A stretch of DNA of 64,000 nt from Aphelocoma coerulescens (taxonomy: Eukaryota > Chordata > Aves > Passeriformes > Corvidae), in contig NC_091014.1 of the NCBI RefSeq assembly GCF_041296385.1, forward strand, positions 53,896,078 through 53,960,077, in the 5' to 3' direction. The stretch's first letter is position 1; each line of letters opens with the position of its first letter. The notes beneath the pieces were generated by a model. The model was given only the letters and a program-made list of their open reading frames with translations, made no database searches and was not told the origin of the DNA. The position numbers were made by a program, and so were the translations under genes. Positions 46,290 through 59,253 of the stretch are shown here, piece after piece.

Positions 46290-49200
46290 ATGAAGGCCAT
46301 GGAGGATCAAGTAGTCCAAGAAGAACCAGGATACCAGGATGATGAGGTAAATGTATGACTGATTGAAAACTATGTGCAGCAAATGTTTGAAGGTATTTTG
46401 ATAGTGTTACGAAACCCATGGAGGGACAGGAGGTTCCCAAAAACCATCAGGGAATTCAATGCATTTAAAATTTTGTTCCAGTCTACTACCAAGAAAATCT
46501 CATTCCCCTAATCCCAATACAGCCTGGCTCTTCAAGTAATCTTCATTAACCTTTCAAAAGCTATGCAGTTTTTAATGGGATTATCATTATTTCATCGTAT
46601 TTTACACTTCTATATTAAATGCAAGGGGACTATCAGTTAATTTTCTGCTTCCGAGGAATGATCATCAGCATGAAAAAAGAGTGAGAAACTCTGCAGTGAG
46701 ACAAGCTGCAGATTATGATGATGATAACACGAGTTTTAACACAGCAGAGGATTAATTGTCTGTGAAGATACACTTTGTGGAAAAATGATAGGCCTTTTTG
46801 GCTTCCTATGCTTTGCTTGTTTCAGTTGTCCAACAAGTTATGTATTATTTGTGAAAAATCAATAAATGTTTACAAATCTGAAACAGTCACATAGCGAGAT
46901 AGATGTAATAACAAGAAAAAACAACATCTATTTTTTTTCTGCTATTTTGTTTAGGAATCCTTTTTTCAGGATATTGACCTGCTGCAGAAGCATGGAATTG
47001 TAAGTATTAGCAATCACTTGATCACACTGAATTTTCAAGGACAGAAGTCCTTGAAAAGCTACTGTGAGGTTGTTTCCAAAATTGTATACACATTGATGCA
47101 AATAACTGAAATTCCTCCTTGCAGTAAGTTCTAACTCAGTCAGCAGAGGCAAATTTTGCCTTTGGTGATAAGACAGATTTTTAGAAAATCTCATTCACAT
47201 CAGATTCCTAAATAGAGTGTCAAGATACTCAAAGTATTTAGCACCTAGCACTCTTGAAAAACCAACTGCTTGCTAATTTATTTGAAAACTGTGTGATAGA
47301 TTATTTCCTGTTCCTGCCAATCTTTGTAATTACTCCTGCATTTTTTGTGCCTGTGAAATTACACTGTGACAATTGTTGCTATACTATTTTCAGCATGCTG
47401 GTGCAGGGGGTAGAGTAGGAGTGAGGAAAATATTAGTAGCTAGAGAAATAAGTGGTTAGTTTTCTTCATAAAATGTGAATTCCTATCATTGTTACCATCA
47501 TCACATAAACACCACCTATTTATTTGAATTACTATTATTGTATGTTTATTTGGAGGCTGGCTCATGGGTTGGAATCCTATTCTACTCAGAGTTATAGAAG
47601 CAGAATAAAAAGCTGGGTTTGCCCGATGTAGTGTGAGATTTGACTCTAATTAGAATGACTACAGACAGATACAGATGGGGAGGACATGTCACAATGACTC
47701 ATCATTAGTCAGCGCTGTTGTTACTGGACTGGGCATGTCAGCAGTGCAATTGCTGACAATTTTTTTTTATTGGCAGTTCACTGGCAGTTTTAAAGTTAGT
47801 TCTGAAGAAGGATCATATGGTTGGGAGCTCAAACTATGGGGCAACATAGGAAAAATAAATTATTGCTTTAAAAATTTAACAACTTGATCAAAGAGGGTGA
47901 CCTGGGCTGGAAGGGAGCTGTACTACCCTGTCAGTATGAAAGGAGGCACAGCATTCACAGAATGATACAAATGTATGAAAGAGTTTGAAAACTTAGAATA
48001 ATGATTTAGGCTGTTCTTCTGGAGTTAATAAGGGTTTTCTGCTCCTTTCCATTATTTTTTTCTTTCTTCCAAGTGGTTATTCCCACACCTCAGGGGAAGT
48101 TTTTGTTCTCAGCTGTGCTAGTTAAAAGCATTGTGCAAACACATGATGACCCATATCTGTTAAATTCATTTACCTGAAGAAATAATTTGTGTGGGCTTGG
48201 AATTTTTTTCCAAGGAGTAGAGAGAAAAACATTTACTGTATCTGCCAGTGTGCCCAAAAAGAGAATCAGATTAGAACAACTGAGACTGTGGTTAGATCAT
48301 CAAAAGTGTTTTATAGGATTTAAGGTGCTGTTACCCCTCAGCCTCTGCTGAGTGTCACACACATATCACAGGATGAGAAATAAGCTTCCAGATAAACATG
48401 ACTAATTTCTCACATAACCCCCCTCCCTTCTTATGCTCTACGCACCCACACACTCTAGATAAATGGATGATCTGTCCAGTTAATAGGTTTTTTTCAAAGG
48501 AAAATCTTGGCTGGAAATTGTAAATTGATGTATTATCCCATACCTTTCACATAGTATGTTTTCTTGTGAGTAATCTGTTCCTGCTTTTACATTTCCACTG
48601 ATGTCAGAATCATAAAATGAGGTGAGGGAAGGCAAAATATGTCAGTAGGGTGCTGTCTGAAGTTGTGCTGTTCCCAATTTATGAAAAACTAGTAGCTCAC
48701 TCCAGCCCAAAGTGTCAGTCAGTTCTGCAGGATACATATGTTTTAAACTGGACATACAGAAACAGCACAGCAGTTAGACTCAGCTTCCAATGATCCTCAT
48801 GAATCAGCTCCCAGCTATCCACCATCAGATTATCTGGTTTACAGATTAACTGTGCTAAGGGACCAAGGGCAGACTGAGTGTTACAGGTGTCCTAGGTTGG
48901 GCTCCACACTATCTGAAATAATTCTGTACTGTTTCTTTACTACCAGCTTTGATCTAGAAAACCTGACACTGAATGGGGAGAAGTAAATACCCAGACACCT
49001 TTCTCTCAAAACCACCAGGAGCTGTTCTCTGCACCATGAACCCTCACACCAATGTTACTCAAAATTTTGTTTTGTTGGTGTCACAAACTACACAATGAAG
49101 AGTTTACTGTAAATGTTTCTTTCTTGAAAACTCATGCATATGAATGTAAACTTAAAATATGTTTCAAAGGTTTACTTCACCTTCTAGCTGTTAACTGTCT

Positions 49201-52200
49201 TGAGTACTCAACAGAAGGGAAATTTCTTTGCAGAATGTAGCAGATATTAAAAAGCTGAAGGCAGTTGGGATTTGCACAATCAAAGGAATCCAGATGACCA
49301 CAAGAAGGGCACTGTGCAATGTGAAGGGGCTCTCAGAGGCCAAAGTGGACAAGATTAAAGAAGCTGCAAACAAACTTGTTGTAAGCCTGTCACTTTCCTG
49401 AGAGTTTGAACTTATGCTGGCCTCTCCAAAATGCTGTGCAACGTTTCCCTTAGCAGATTTCCCACTGCATCATCAAAATAATTTTGAAAATTATTCTGCC
49501 TGTTACTCTAAGGCATAATATTTTATACTCCACAACAACCAGACAAATGCTGTGGTGCTTTTTATACCCAACCCACGTGAATGAGGCTACGGGGAAAAGA
49601 TATTTATGTGGGATATTGCACTTTTAACTTCAGGTTAAAGCTAAAATAAACCTCTCATGTTCTCTTTGGTCTTTCCTAGGAACCAGGCTTCCTCACTGCC
49701 TTTGAGTACAGTGAAAAACGGAAGATGGTATTTCATATTTCCACTGGCAGCCAGGAATTTGAGTAAGCTTATCTCTTATATCCTTCCTTCATCCAAATGT
49801 TCCCAATAATCATTTTCATTGTCTTTAATGAGACACAGAAATATAAGGGAATAAATACTCAGCTAGGACACATAGATCCCCTTGCATTTGGAGTTAGTGC
49901 TGGCTTAAAGAAGCCTGCATCAGTAGGCACCAAAACCAACTCCTTTTCTGAGGGTAAACTGGACTTTTTACAGTCACTGAAAATAAATAGTTGGCATCCA
50001 GAAATATTGAATGTATAATTTTTTCACCTAGCAAAATAATCTGCAGGTTTCAGGTCAAAATTACAAGTCTTCAAGTTCTCCCTGGAGATATTTTTATGGA
50101 ATGTTATCTTTTCAAATGTTATTTTCTCTCCTTTCTTTGCAGTAATAATTTCTGTAGATCTTTCCCTTGCACACAAAAAGGGAGATAAAGACAGAGTTAA
50201 TTCTTTATGAATCAATGATCATTTAGAGCCCTGCACTTAATGCATCAAGTGAGGGGCTTTAGGGCAGAAATGACTTTCCCTAAAGTAGTAAAAAGGTCTA
50301 TTTTTTTACTTTCCTTATGTGATTTTTTGGGTTTAACTACATCATAATCCTCTCCCTTTCTGCAGTAAACTTCTGGGTGGTGGGATTGAAAGCATGGCAA
50401 TTACTGAGGCCTTTGGAGGTGAGAGAACCCCATTAAATGAGTATTACCGAACAAAGAACTGCAACTTACTTTTGATTTTAATTCAACTTGGATTACTTCT
50501 ATCAAATTTACCACATTGGAGTTACAAAGATGAGTACCTACATCAGTGCAAGAAGAAATAATCCACTTCTCTTAATGTTTTCCTATTTTTCCTCTTCATT
50601 TGCTTGTTTGAGCTGAGTAATCATTACTGTGCATGCTGACTCAGTACAAAAAATATCTTGCATTATTAAGACTATTACTAACATGCCAAAGTTCTTCCTG
50701 ATGCAATGTGTTCCTTTCCCATAACAAAATTGCCACAAAAGGTATTTTAGTTATGCACACTTAGGATACATTGCATTTTATGTAAGATTTTGAAATGACA
50801 ATTAAGCTACTATTACAGTACACTTGATTAGTTGGTGCTTGACACTTCAGCAGTAAGAGTTCATAAAACACAGTACTCTTCCCTTTAGAAAAGATAAACT
50901 GGAGACTAATGTGATTTGATAGAATGAGATTAATAAACTTGTACGCTTCTCCTTGATCATTTTACTGGAAATGAAACTGGGCTAGGTTAATGGAATCAGC
51001 CATTTCTTCCCACCCCACCCTCCCTGCTATCACTGTTCCACAGGTGCCAAGTGGTTTTAACTTCTATATACAAGAGAATAAATCACTTTAGCAGTCAAGC
51101 ACGATCAAATTAAAGCATTTCAGATCTTTCTTTTCATGTAACACATTTCTCCTGCACAGAATATGATTTAGAAATTGAGGTTAAATGATTTTAAAAGGTA
51201 GAGATAGAAATGAATTTTGTAAGCAAGAGTGTTTCTAACTGCAGTAATTCCTGAATCTGTCGAAGTTGGAAAAAGAAACCCTGACTCTTTTTTCTCCTTT
51301 TCTTTATTTAACAGAGTTCCGGACAGGCAAAACCCAGCTATCTCACACTCTTTGTGGTACGTATAATACCTTAAAAGAGAGTGATGTTTCTTCTCAGTGA
51401 ATCCATTGTTTACTATGGATATAGTAACTGACTATATCAGAAGTAAACATATAGAGACAAGTCAGAATCTTTTATTTTTACAAATACAGTGAAACAGACC
51501 TTGGTGACTCTTACCTCCATAAGAGAGAACTCATATAAATGGTTACTTTTTAATACTGCTCACATCCATGGAAGTTTTGCCATAAGGAGAGTGAAGATAT
51601 TAGGCTGTCTTAGATAAACCAGTGAAACACACCATCTGGAAAAGCAGAGCACAAATATGGGTCACATGTAGATGGGAGCATTGCTCAGAAAAGGGCAGAG
51701 GCAAAATTTTTTTTCAGCAACTCTTTGACTGTCCTGGTTTCAAGAGGTTTTGCTGAATATGACATTCTGAAAGGGCACTGAAAGGATACTACTGGCTGTC
51801 AGTAACTGGATAAACAGACTTTGACAGTCACCATATTTGGGCAGTGCCAAATACAGCAGGACTCTGATTTCCCAGAGATATCTCTCAATGTGTAAATAGT
51901 AGTAAACAATCACATATAACTATTAGTGCTGCTGGAATTACCAGACACTGGGTAGGCAGATTCTCTTAAATGAACCCTATATTGTAAAGTGAAATATGGC
52001 ATGTTCTGGAAAAATAAGGCCTCTTCTGGTTAGTACAGTGTAATGGTCAGCAGTCATACCCTTTTGCATGAATGATTACAACTGGATTGAGTATTTTAGC
52101 TTATTCACTCCAAAGAGACAAAAATCCACAATCAGCAACTATTTGCATATCAGGAAAAATTCATATCCAAAGAATTTCTGATCATATGAGTTACAGCTGG

Positions 52201-55200
52201 AAAAAGTCTACTAAGCCAATAGAATTAATTTGGGTAGAGGATTAAGTGTATTTGTGTGTAAGAACTTACTAATAATATCCCTAAAATATACAGATTTAGT
52301 CATAGTACTGAGTAAAACAGTTTTGACATCATTTATTAAATCTCATCTGAGCTGTAATCAAGAAAAGCGGCTTGAGTTTATTCTCAAGATGGCAGTAAGA
52401 CATTATACTCCTGATTTTCACATGGATTAAAACTGACAGTTCTTTGTGATATGGATAAACAGTTGTATTTTATTTAAAAAATAATAATAGATGGAGTAAG
52501 AAAATATTTTTCCTGCTTTTTCATTTTGATCTTCTATGATTCTCCGTAGTGACAGCTCAGCTCCCAGGACCAAATGGCTACACAGGTGGAAAGATTATCT
52601 TTATTGATACTGAAAACACTTTGTATCTTTTTGACTGTTAAAAGCTACAGGTGTGATGGACTGGAAAGACAGTTCATTTTGTATAAGTAAATAGGAGGCT
52701 CCTGATAGCTTCATACACGTAAAACATTATGACTGGCACAGAAATCCTGGAGAGCACAGTGTGTAGTGGCCCACAGGGAAGTGAGCTTTTGATGTAATCC
52801 AACCTGGAAAAATCAGAGCTAGAAATTGGATTTTATTTTAACTGGGGTGGTTTTTTTGTTTGTTTGTTTTTGGGGTTTTTGGTTTTTTTGAGATCTAGTA
52901 GGCCTCCTACAGGTTATAGCAGCTTTTCTATTCAAGATAAATATATCTAAGTACTAAACACTATTTTTAACACGTCACATTTGCAGTAGACTGTGTATAA
53001 ACAGGTTTTGCTCACAGCTAAATTCCTAGAGCACAGATATCCATATGTCACCCCCCCGCCTCAAACCCTAAACACAAAACAATTATCATCGTGAGCCCTC
53101 AACTATCTTTAGGGTACGTGGGACAGCCTGAAGACAAAAAGTCAGTCTTCTCTAGGATTAAAATAAATATTCTTCTTTTTCCCCCATAGTCCTATTTTGG
53201 AATGGAGTTTTATTATTTTCAGAGCATGGTTTGCACACGGAGAAATCCTTAACTCTGACTGATGCCAGCCGACCAGACCGCCTGCGTGACATTGCTGATC
53301 GCTTCAATGTTGACCACGAGGCAGTACTTGACAACGTGCTGTATGCACGTGCATATACCAGTAAGGCCATTTTTGCAACTGGCATGATATCTAGGTTTTT
53401 TTTCTCCCAGGTACCCATTTTAATAGTTCTCGGTTTATTAACACTTCTCAGTTTATTAACAGTTTCAACACACTCTGTCACAAGACACCACTTTAAAACT
53501 TCGAGAAAGTTTGAAATGGGACTTCTTCTTTGAGAGTGCAATATAAACATAGTGTGATTAAAACATTTTCTGTGTGTCATTTAATTCAACATTAAATTAA
53601 AATGTTTATATTGCTTTTCAGTTCTTAACACAACAAAAAATTTTGTTCATGCACAGTGAAGATTTTCACAAAAAATGTTTTGTGAGATGGGTGAGAGGAA
53701 ACTGGAACCTGCAAAGTAGATTGTCACTGGGCACTGGATTTAAAACTGCTGGCAGTGAAAATATAACCAGTGCAGACATTTAAAGTGGAATTTTAAAGTT
53801 CAGGCTTTTGTTCCTTCACAGTTCTTTCTGGTCCTAATTTCTCTTGGCAACTCTGCTTCCCACTAGGTGAACATCAGATGGAATTGCTTGACTATGTAGC
53901 AGCCAAGTTCCATGAGGAAGCTGGTATCTTCAAGTTATTGGTACAAGACTTTTTTTTCTGTATGCTTACTGTTTTCAGAATAAATGTTCCTATTTTCTTT
54001 CACTATATTTACTTATCTAGCATGATTACAATGCAGATCATTGACTCCATAATGGCACTTTTCCGTGTGGATTTCAGTGGTCGTGGAGAGTTGGCTGAAC
54101 GACAACAGAAACTAGCTCAGATGTTGTCAAGGCTCCAAAAAATATCAGAAGGTAAGGGAAACATTGCAAGATTTGGAAAACATGGACTGGAGTCACTACC
54201 AGTAGCTGTTGGTAGCACAACCACCTAGTAGTCCAAGTGTATTATCAATCAGGCCCAGGGACCTTTCCTCACTTTACACCTCTGTCAGTTACCAAAAAGA
54301 TCAAACCGATAATATATTATTTCAAGAGGACAGATTGAGAAAACTTCTGGACTTTTCAACATTTAGAGTTTTTCTAGAAATACTGTCAAGCCCTAAATGA
54401 GATAACAGGTTGTAGAACTGGACAAATATTCAGTAAGAGTAATTGTCTCCCCCAAATTTCAACAGTCTAAGTACAAAAGAAAGACAAAGAATAGAAAATA
54501 GGATGAAGGCACAGAGAAATAAAAAAGCCATGCCTCTTGCCACTTTGCAATGCTTTGAGGGATGATGACAGGATGAATAGAGTTCCTTCTCTTTGGAATG
54601 TCTCAGAAATGTTGATGAATAAATGCTTTTTTCATGAAGTAAAAACAAAAAAAGGCAAACAGAGAAAGGGAAGGAGAGGGAGCTGAGGGCAGGGAGCCAA
54701 AAGAGAAGATGGGAACTGAGAAAGACTTGTTCACTGGAATTTTTGGCATATTACAGCTGGAGCCATGCAGGAGCAAATCTAAGCTGTCTCCTGATTAACT
54801 GCAGCCATCAGTCATAAAGAATATTTTCTTCTCATTCATTTGAAATTTGAAGTGCTCCAGCAGAAGCCTCGTTTTTACCATGGATGAGAGAATATTTTGG
54901 AATTCTGATTGGATGTAGTCTACCTTCTTTGCATTGTTTTCTCTTGCAGAATATAATGTGGCCGTGTTTGTGACCAACCAGATGACTGCTGACCCAGGAG
55001 CAACTATGACGTAAGATATTTTTTCTCTCTCTTTTAAAAAAATTTCCTGTGTTTTGTGTTACTTATTTAACAGAGATGAGAACTGAGATTGTATGGAGAA
55101 AGAGGCACTGAAATGAAAGCTCAGATTGGTCATTGTTCCCTGTAGTATTAGGAATCATAAGTTAGTGACACCTGTAAGTTTCTCTCAGTTTTTGGAATGA

Positions 55201-56221
55201 GCTTTTTTATGTTTATCTGCTGCCTGGCATGGTGGTATGATTTCACTGTGACTTAAACGAAGAGAACAAGCTATAAAAAGTATTGAAAAAGTACCACATT
55301 TTCCTTTGGAGCAGCTTATATGTGCTATTTAAGGTGTGTATTTCTTAAGCCTCTTGAATTTAATGATAGGAGAATGATGCCAGCATTGAACATTTGAACA
55401 TCTTATGTTGAGGCAAGTGTGTTAAAGTCGGGTTTCTAATGTATATCCCTGTTGATTATTCATTACTGAGTTGAATAGGGCTCGGTCTGACAGTTAATCA
55501 CAGTATTAACCTCTGGAATTTGCACAGTGAATCACCACAATTTTCTTGCTAATTCAGCTTTCAGGCAGACCCAAAAAAGCCCATTGGGGGCCACATCCTT
55601 GCTCATGCTTCGACTACCAGGATCAGTTTGAGGAAAGGGAGAGGGGAGCTCCGGATTGCAAAGATCTATGACAGGTAAACCACCTTTCCCTCATGGGAGG
55701 GAAGCTGTGTTATGAGCAACCCTAAGGTGACAAAGTTCAAGGTATTGAAGCTCTCTGGATGGTATGTTGGGAGAAAATCTGAAAGGACAAACTAATTAAC
55801 AGAGCAAACAACTAATTAAAGTTGTCCTGCGTATTGCATACATTAAATTACATAATCTTTCATCATAAATCCTACTAGATGCTTAGCTCTTAATGAAGAC
55901 CATCAAATACTTTGGTAGTACTGGTGGTCCCTTGGCAGGAAAATTCTGGACGTTAAATTCCCAAGTTTCCCTGACAGGATAATTTCACATTTTCTGATCC
56001 TGATGATATTGATCACATCCTACAGTTTGCACATAGGTATAAAGGCACTGATGTATTCCAGGTTGCTCACACCCACAACATTTTAGAGACTATTTCAGAA
56101 CTGCATTTTACATGGGGAAACCCACAAGTTTCTTGTTTCTTTTTCTCCCAGCCCTGAGATGCCTGAAAACGAAGCCACATTTGCAATAACCGCTGGAGGG
56201 ATTGGGGATGCCAAAGAATAG
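46290..56221 (+). CDS. DMC1: Meiotic recombinase DMC1
   Basis: Thirteen coding exons join exactly: 46290-46346, 46955-46999, 49234-49380, 49680-49762, 50366-50418, 51315-51356, 52550-52622, 53269-53360, 53867-53940, 54037-54151, 54950-55010, 55558-55674 and 56152-56221. They total 1029 nt and 342 residues (human 340). DMC1 is the meiosis-specific RecA/RAD51-family strand-exchange enzyme; it forms filaments on single-stranded DNA and pairs homologous chromosomes. Visible features are an N-terminal helix-hairpin-helix region (about 20-80), Walker A GEFRTGKT at 128-135, Walker B LLIID at about 221-225, and the C terminus GGIGDAKE. Two in-frame AUGs exist (46290 and 46299); the second gives MEDQVV, closer to the human start, and would yield 339 residues. 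All borders are GT/AG. No stop or frameshift is present. Confidence 0.97.
53941..54036 (+). other. DMC1: DMC1 96-bp intron, in frame and stop-free
   Basis: The intron between exons 9 and 10 is 96 nt, a multiple of three, has GT/AG borders and contains no stop in the DMC1 frame. Retention would add 32 residues within the Walker B region. Confidence 0.85.
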
Positions 56222-56810
56222 GTAAAAAAATGATGTAAATGTACAGCTAAAAAACAGCTGGGTAGTTGGGATGAAGATCTGTGCAAGGTTGACAACTACC
56301 TGGCTGCATTTGTAACTTTTGGGAACTATTTAGGATATTTTGGGAGAACACTGGGATGAAATTTGTACAGTTCAGTTTTCTTGAACTAGAATTTGTTTCA
56401 TTTAGGATCTTTGTTTTTCAATTGAACTTTTAGCACACAAAGATATAAGCAGTAAGATTGTGAATAGTTCTTAGAATCCTTTTCCTATGTTTTGTGAAAA
56501 TCAAACCTGTCCTTTCACATGAGAGTGAATATACTCTCTCTTAATTTATTTCAAAGAGAGTGTCTAAGTGGTAGAATTTAACAGTGTGAAATGCAACAGA
56601 ATTGGAATAAACTCAGTTACAAAATCGACATACATAGATGGAAAAGGCAGTGGGAGGAACAACAGCTCAAGAACTTGATGGGTTTTCATGTACTGTAGAG
56701 GAACAAATACATTTTTAAGCAATTTTATCTCGCCTAGATGTTTATGTTTTTATTTAGCATTTTCTACTTTTTGGACGGAATGTTTTAAACCTGTTTTGAT
56801 TAAAGTTAAA

Positions 56811-56816
56811 AATAAA
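56811..56816 (+). terminator. DMC1: DMC1 polyadenylation signal AATAAA
   Basis: The hexamer lies about 590 bp after the DMC1 stop in an AT-rich 3' UTR. Confidence 0.65.
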
Positions 56817-56839
56817 GACTGAATTAGAACAGAAGTCTG

Positions 56840-58250
56840 ACTATGTTTGGGTGCTTTGAATTAAACTCCTCTCAATAATCTCATTGATCTTTCATGAGAA
56901 AAATAATCTGGGTGCAACCCAACACCTTAAAACCTTTTGTCTAGTTCTCTAAAGAAACAAACTTGATAAAATTGACTTGCCATTCTTCTAGTATAAGTAA
57001 GAATAGTAAAGATTACTATTAAATAATAATAAATATTGTTACTACTAAAAAGAATAAAACAAATCCTGTGGCTAGATAGGAGAGAGGCTGGCACCAGCAC
57101 TTACACCAAGGAAAAGGCACTTAAGATTCAGCTTGCTGAGGGAGCCAGCAGCACAGGCACAGCTCCGAACTAGCCAGAGATGTAGGTCACAGGGGGCAAA
57201 AGAAGAAGCTGGAAATAAAGAGGGAAATAAGGCATTGGGGGCCAAAATAACAATTCCATTTGCAATACCTCCAATACTCATGGAACTGCTTGTTTGAAGA
57301 TAAACTAAACAATACACATGCACACACACATATCTATATATATATAAAATGGGAAAGTCTTACTTTGGTAATTACAATGAGTCTAATTTTGGTATCTGGT
57401 CAGAGAACTTGTCCTCACTGGCAAAAGAATTTTTCTGTTTAGATTAACAAATGCATGTAAGATAACATCAAGTAAAAAGGCAGCAATGAACAGAAATTCA
57501 TGCAAGAGAAGCCTGACATTTTAGCCAGGCTTGTCCCAGTGACCGATCTAGAGGGCTTGCCTCCCTTAAGTGGTTTCTTAACAGATAGTTGGTATTTTTC
57601 CCGAGGTAAAGCACTATTTTTCACAGTGGAGAAAAGTGTAGGGAGTTGAAGGCTGGCAGGCTGGCTGATCTGAGAGAGTCAGGAATGGATCGGCCATTGT
57701 CATTTAATGCAATGTCCAGTCCTTCGCATGTGCCAGGCTTTCCCACTCTGGGCATTTGTATCCAGTGCCCAAGTACCCATCAGTGAGAGCGTGCAGTGTC
57801 ACTTGACTCCCTGCCACCCACTTAGAAAGACACAGGTTTCTTCCAGTGTTTTATTTTAAGCACTAAGATTGCTTTTTGCTTTCTCACACATGATACATAC
57901 ATACGTATATCTATAGCACGTGAAACTAAAATGGTAATCTGTGTGTCGTTCTAGGCTGTTATTTTTATCCAAGGGTCTGAAAGTAAAGGGGACTTGCTTT
58001 CCCTTCTGCCAACGTAATCAGTATTTGATAACCTGACAGCCCAAAAAGCACTGCTGCTAGCGATAACAGGGTGTGGGCCAGGGCTGGGTTTGGCTGCTGT
58101 AACCCCACCATCCATGGGACACGGCTCCTTGTGCCAGGACACACGGACCTGGCGATAGCGTACACACAGCACAAAAGGATTTATGGCCTGTGCCACGTAA
58201 TCGCCGCATGGATTATTCTGTCTTTCAGCGAGGACTGTCTGGCTCATCTG
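56840..58250. other. DMC1-DDX17 intergenic stretch
   Basis: I see no conserved coding sequence. There is a short (TA)n near 57.33-57.35 kb. The 3' part grades into the DDX17 CpG island. Confidence 0.6.
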
Positions 58251-59253
58251 GGGAATTCTCTCCCTGCCTGCTGGCGCTCAGGCGACAGCAAACATCATGG
58301 CCGCTGTCACTCTGCTCCTGCCCCAGCGCCGCGCCAAGATCCCCCTGCTAATCTGACATGGAATAACCTCGGCCCGCCGGAGCCGCCACAGAGGTCCAAG
58401 GGGCCGCTCCCGCCCCACCGCCCAGTGTCCCGTTATTGTCCCGCCATTGTCCCATCATTGTGTCCTCAACCCCACCGCCACCTCGGCGGAGCCCGTGGGC
58501 GCGTAGACGACGGGCCGTATTCTTCAAACCCTCTGCGCAACCAGCGTAACCCTCCGGCCCGGCCCGCACGGTCCGTGTAAGACTGTTACGCCAAGCGCAC
58601 CGGGCTCTTCCCGCCCTACGCCAGCCTGAGTTACGCACCTTGCGTACGCCGTGCACTTACGTAACGTGCGCCTCAACCCAGGTGTTCCGCACCGTGCAGA
58701 AGGGGTTACGGAGAGCGCTCCTTGCGCAGCTGACTTTGGGGAATAGCGTTACTCCTCCCCTCCGCCTTCCTCGCGCGGGCCCCCGGCTCTAAGCAAAGAG
58801 CGTTACGCACCTTTCGTAGCCCGCCTGCTACTGCACGGGGCGGTGTTTCCACGAGCGCGCTTAGTGCACAGTTGGGTTCCGTGAATAGGCGTAGGTGTTT
58901 CGGAGGGCCGCACTTTGCGCAGCGCCAGGCCGCCCGTAACGTAAGCGGAGCGGGCCGGAGCGGCGGCGGCCATTTTGTGCCGGGAGCGCGGAGGAAGAAG
59001 ACGCTGGTGTCTCCACACTGCCCGGGCCCTGGAGCCGACCGAGAGCCACGCCGTTCCGGCCGCTGACGCCCAGCGGGTCTCGGACCCACTGACCACCTCT
59101 TCTCCTTTTGTGTCCCACCAAAGAGGCGAGGTGGCGCAAAGCGAGGCCTCCGAGGCGCAGCCGCCTCTGGCTGGACCCTCTCCCCGTACCCCCAGCCCCT
59201 CGCCGTCCCCACGGCCGGCGTTCCGCTGCCTCTCGCCCACCCCTCCGGGGGCG
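58251..59253 (+). promoter_or_regulatory. DDX17: DDX17 CpG-island promoter and 5' leader
   Basis: A ~1-kb CpG-rich region lies upstream of the DDX17 AUG. It holds repeated TTACG/CGTAA half-sites between 58545 and 58944, including a perfect TTACGTAA palindrome (58657-58664). A YY1-type GGCCATTTTG element occurs at about 58968-58977, a likely start-site element. The frame of the AUG is open upstream to a TAA at 58942-58944. Confidence 0.65.
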
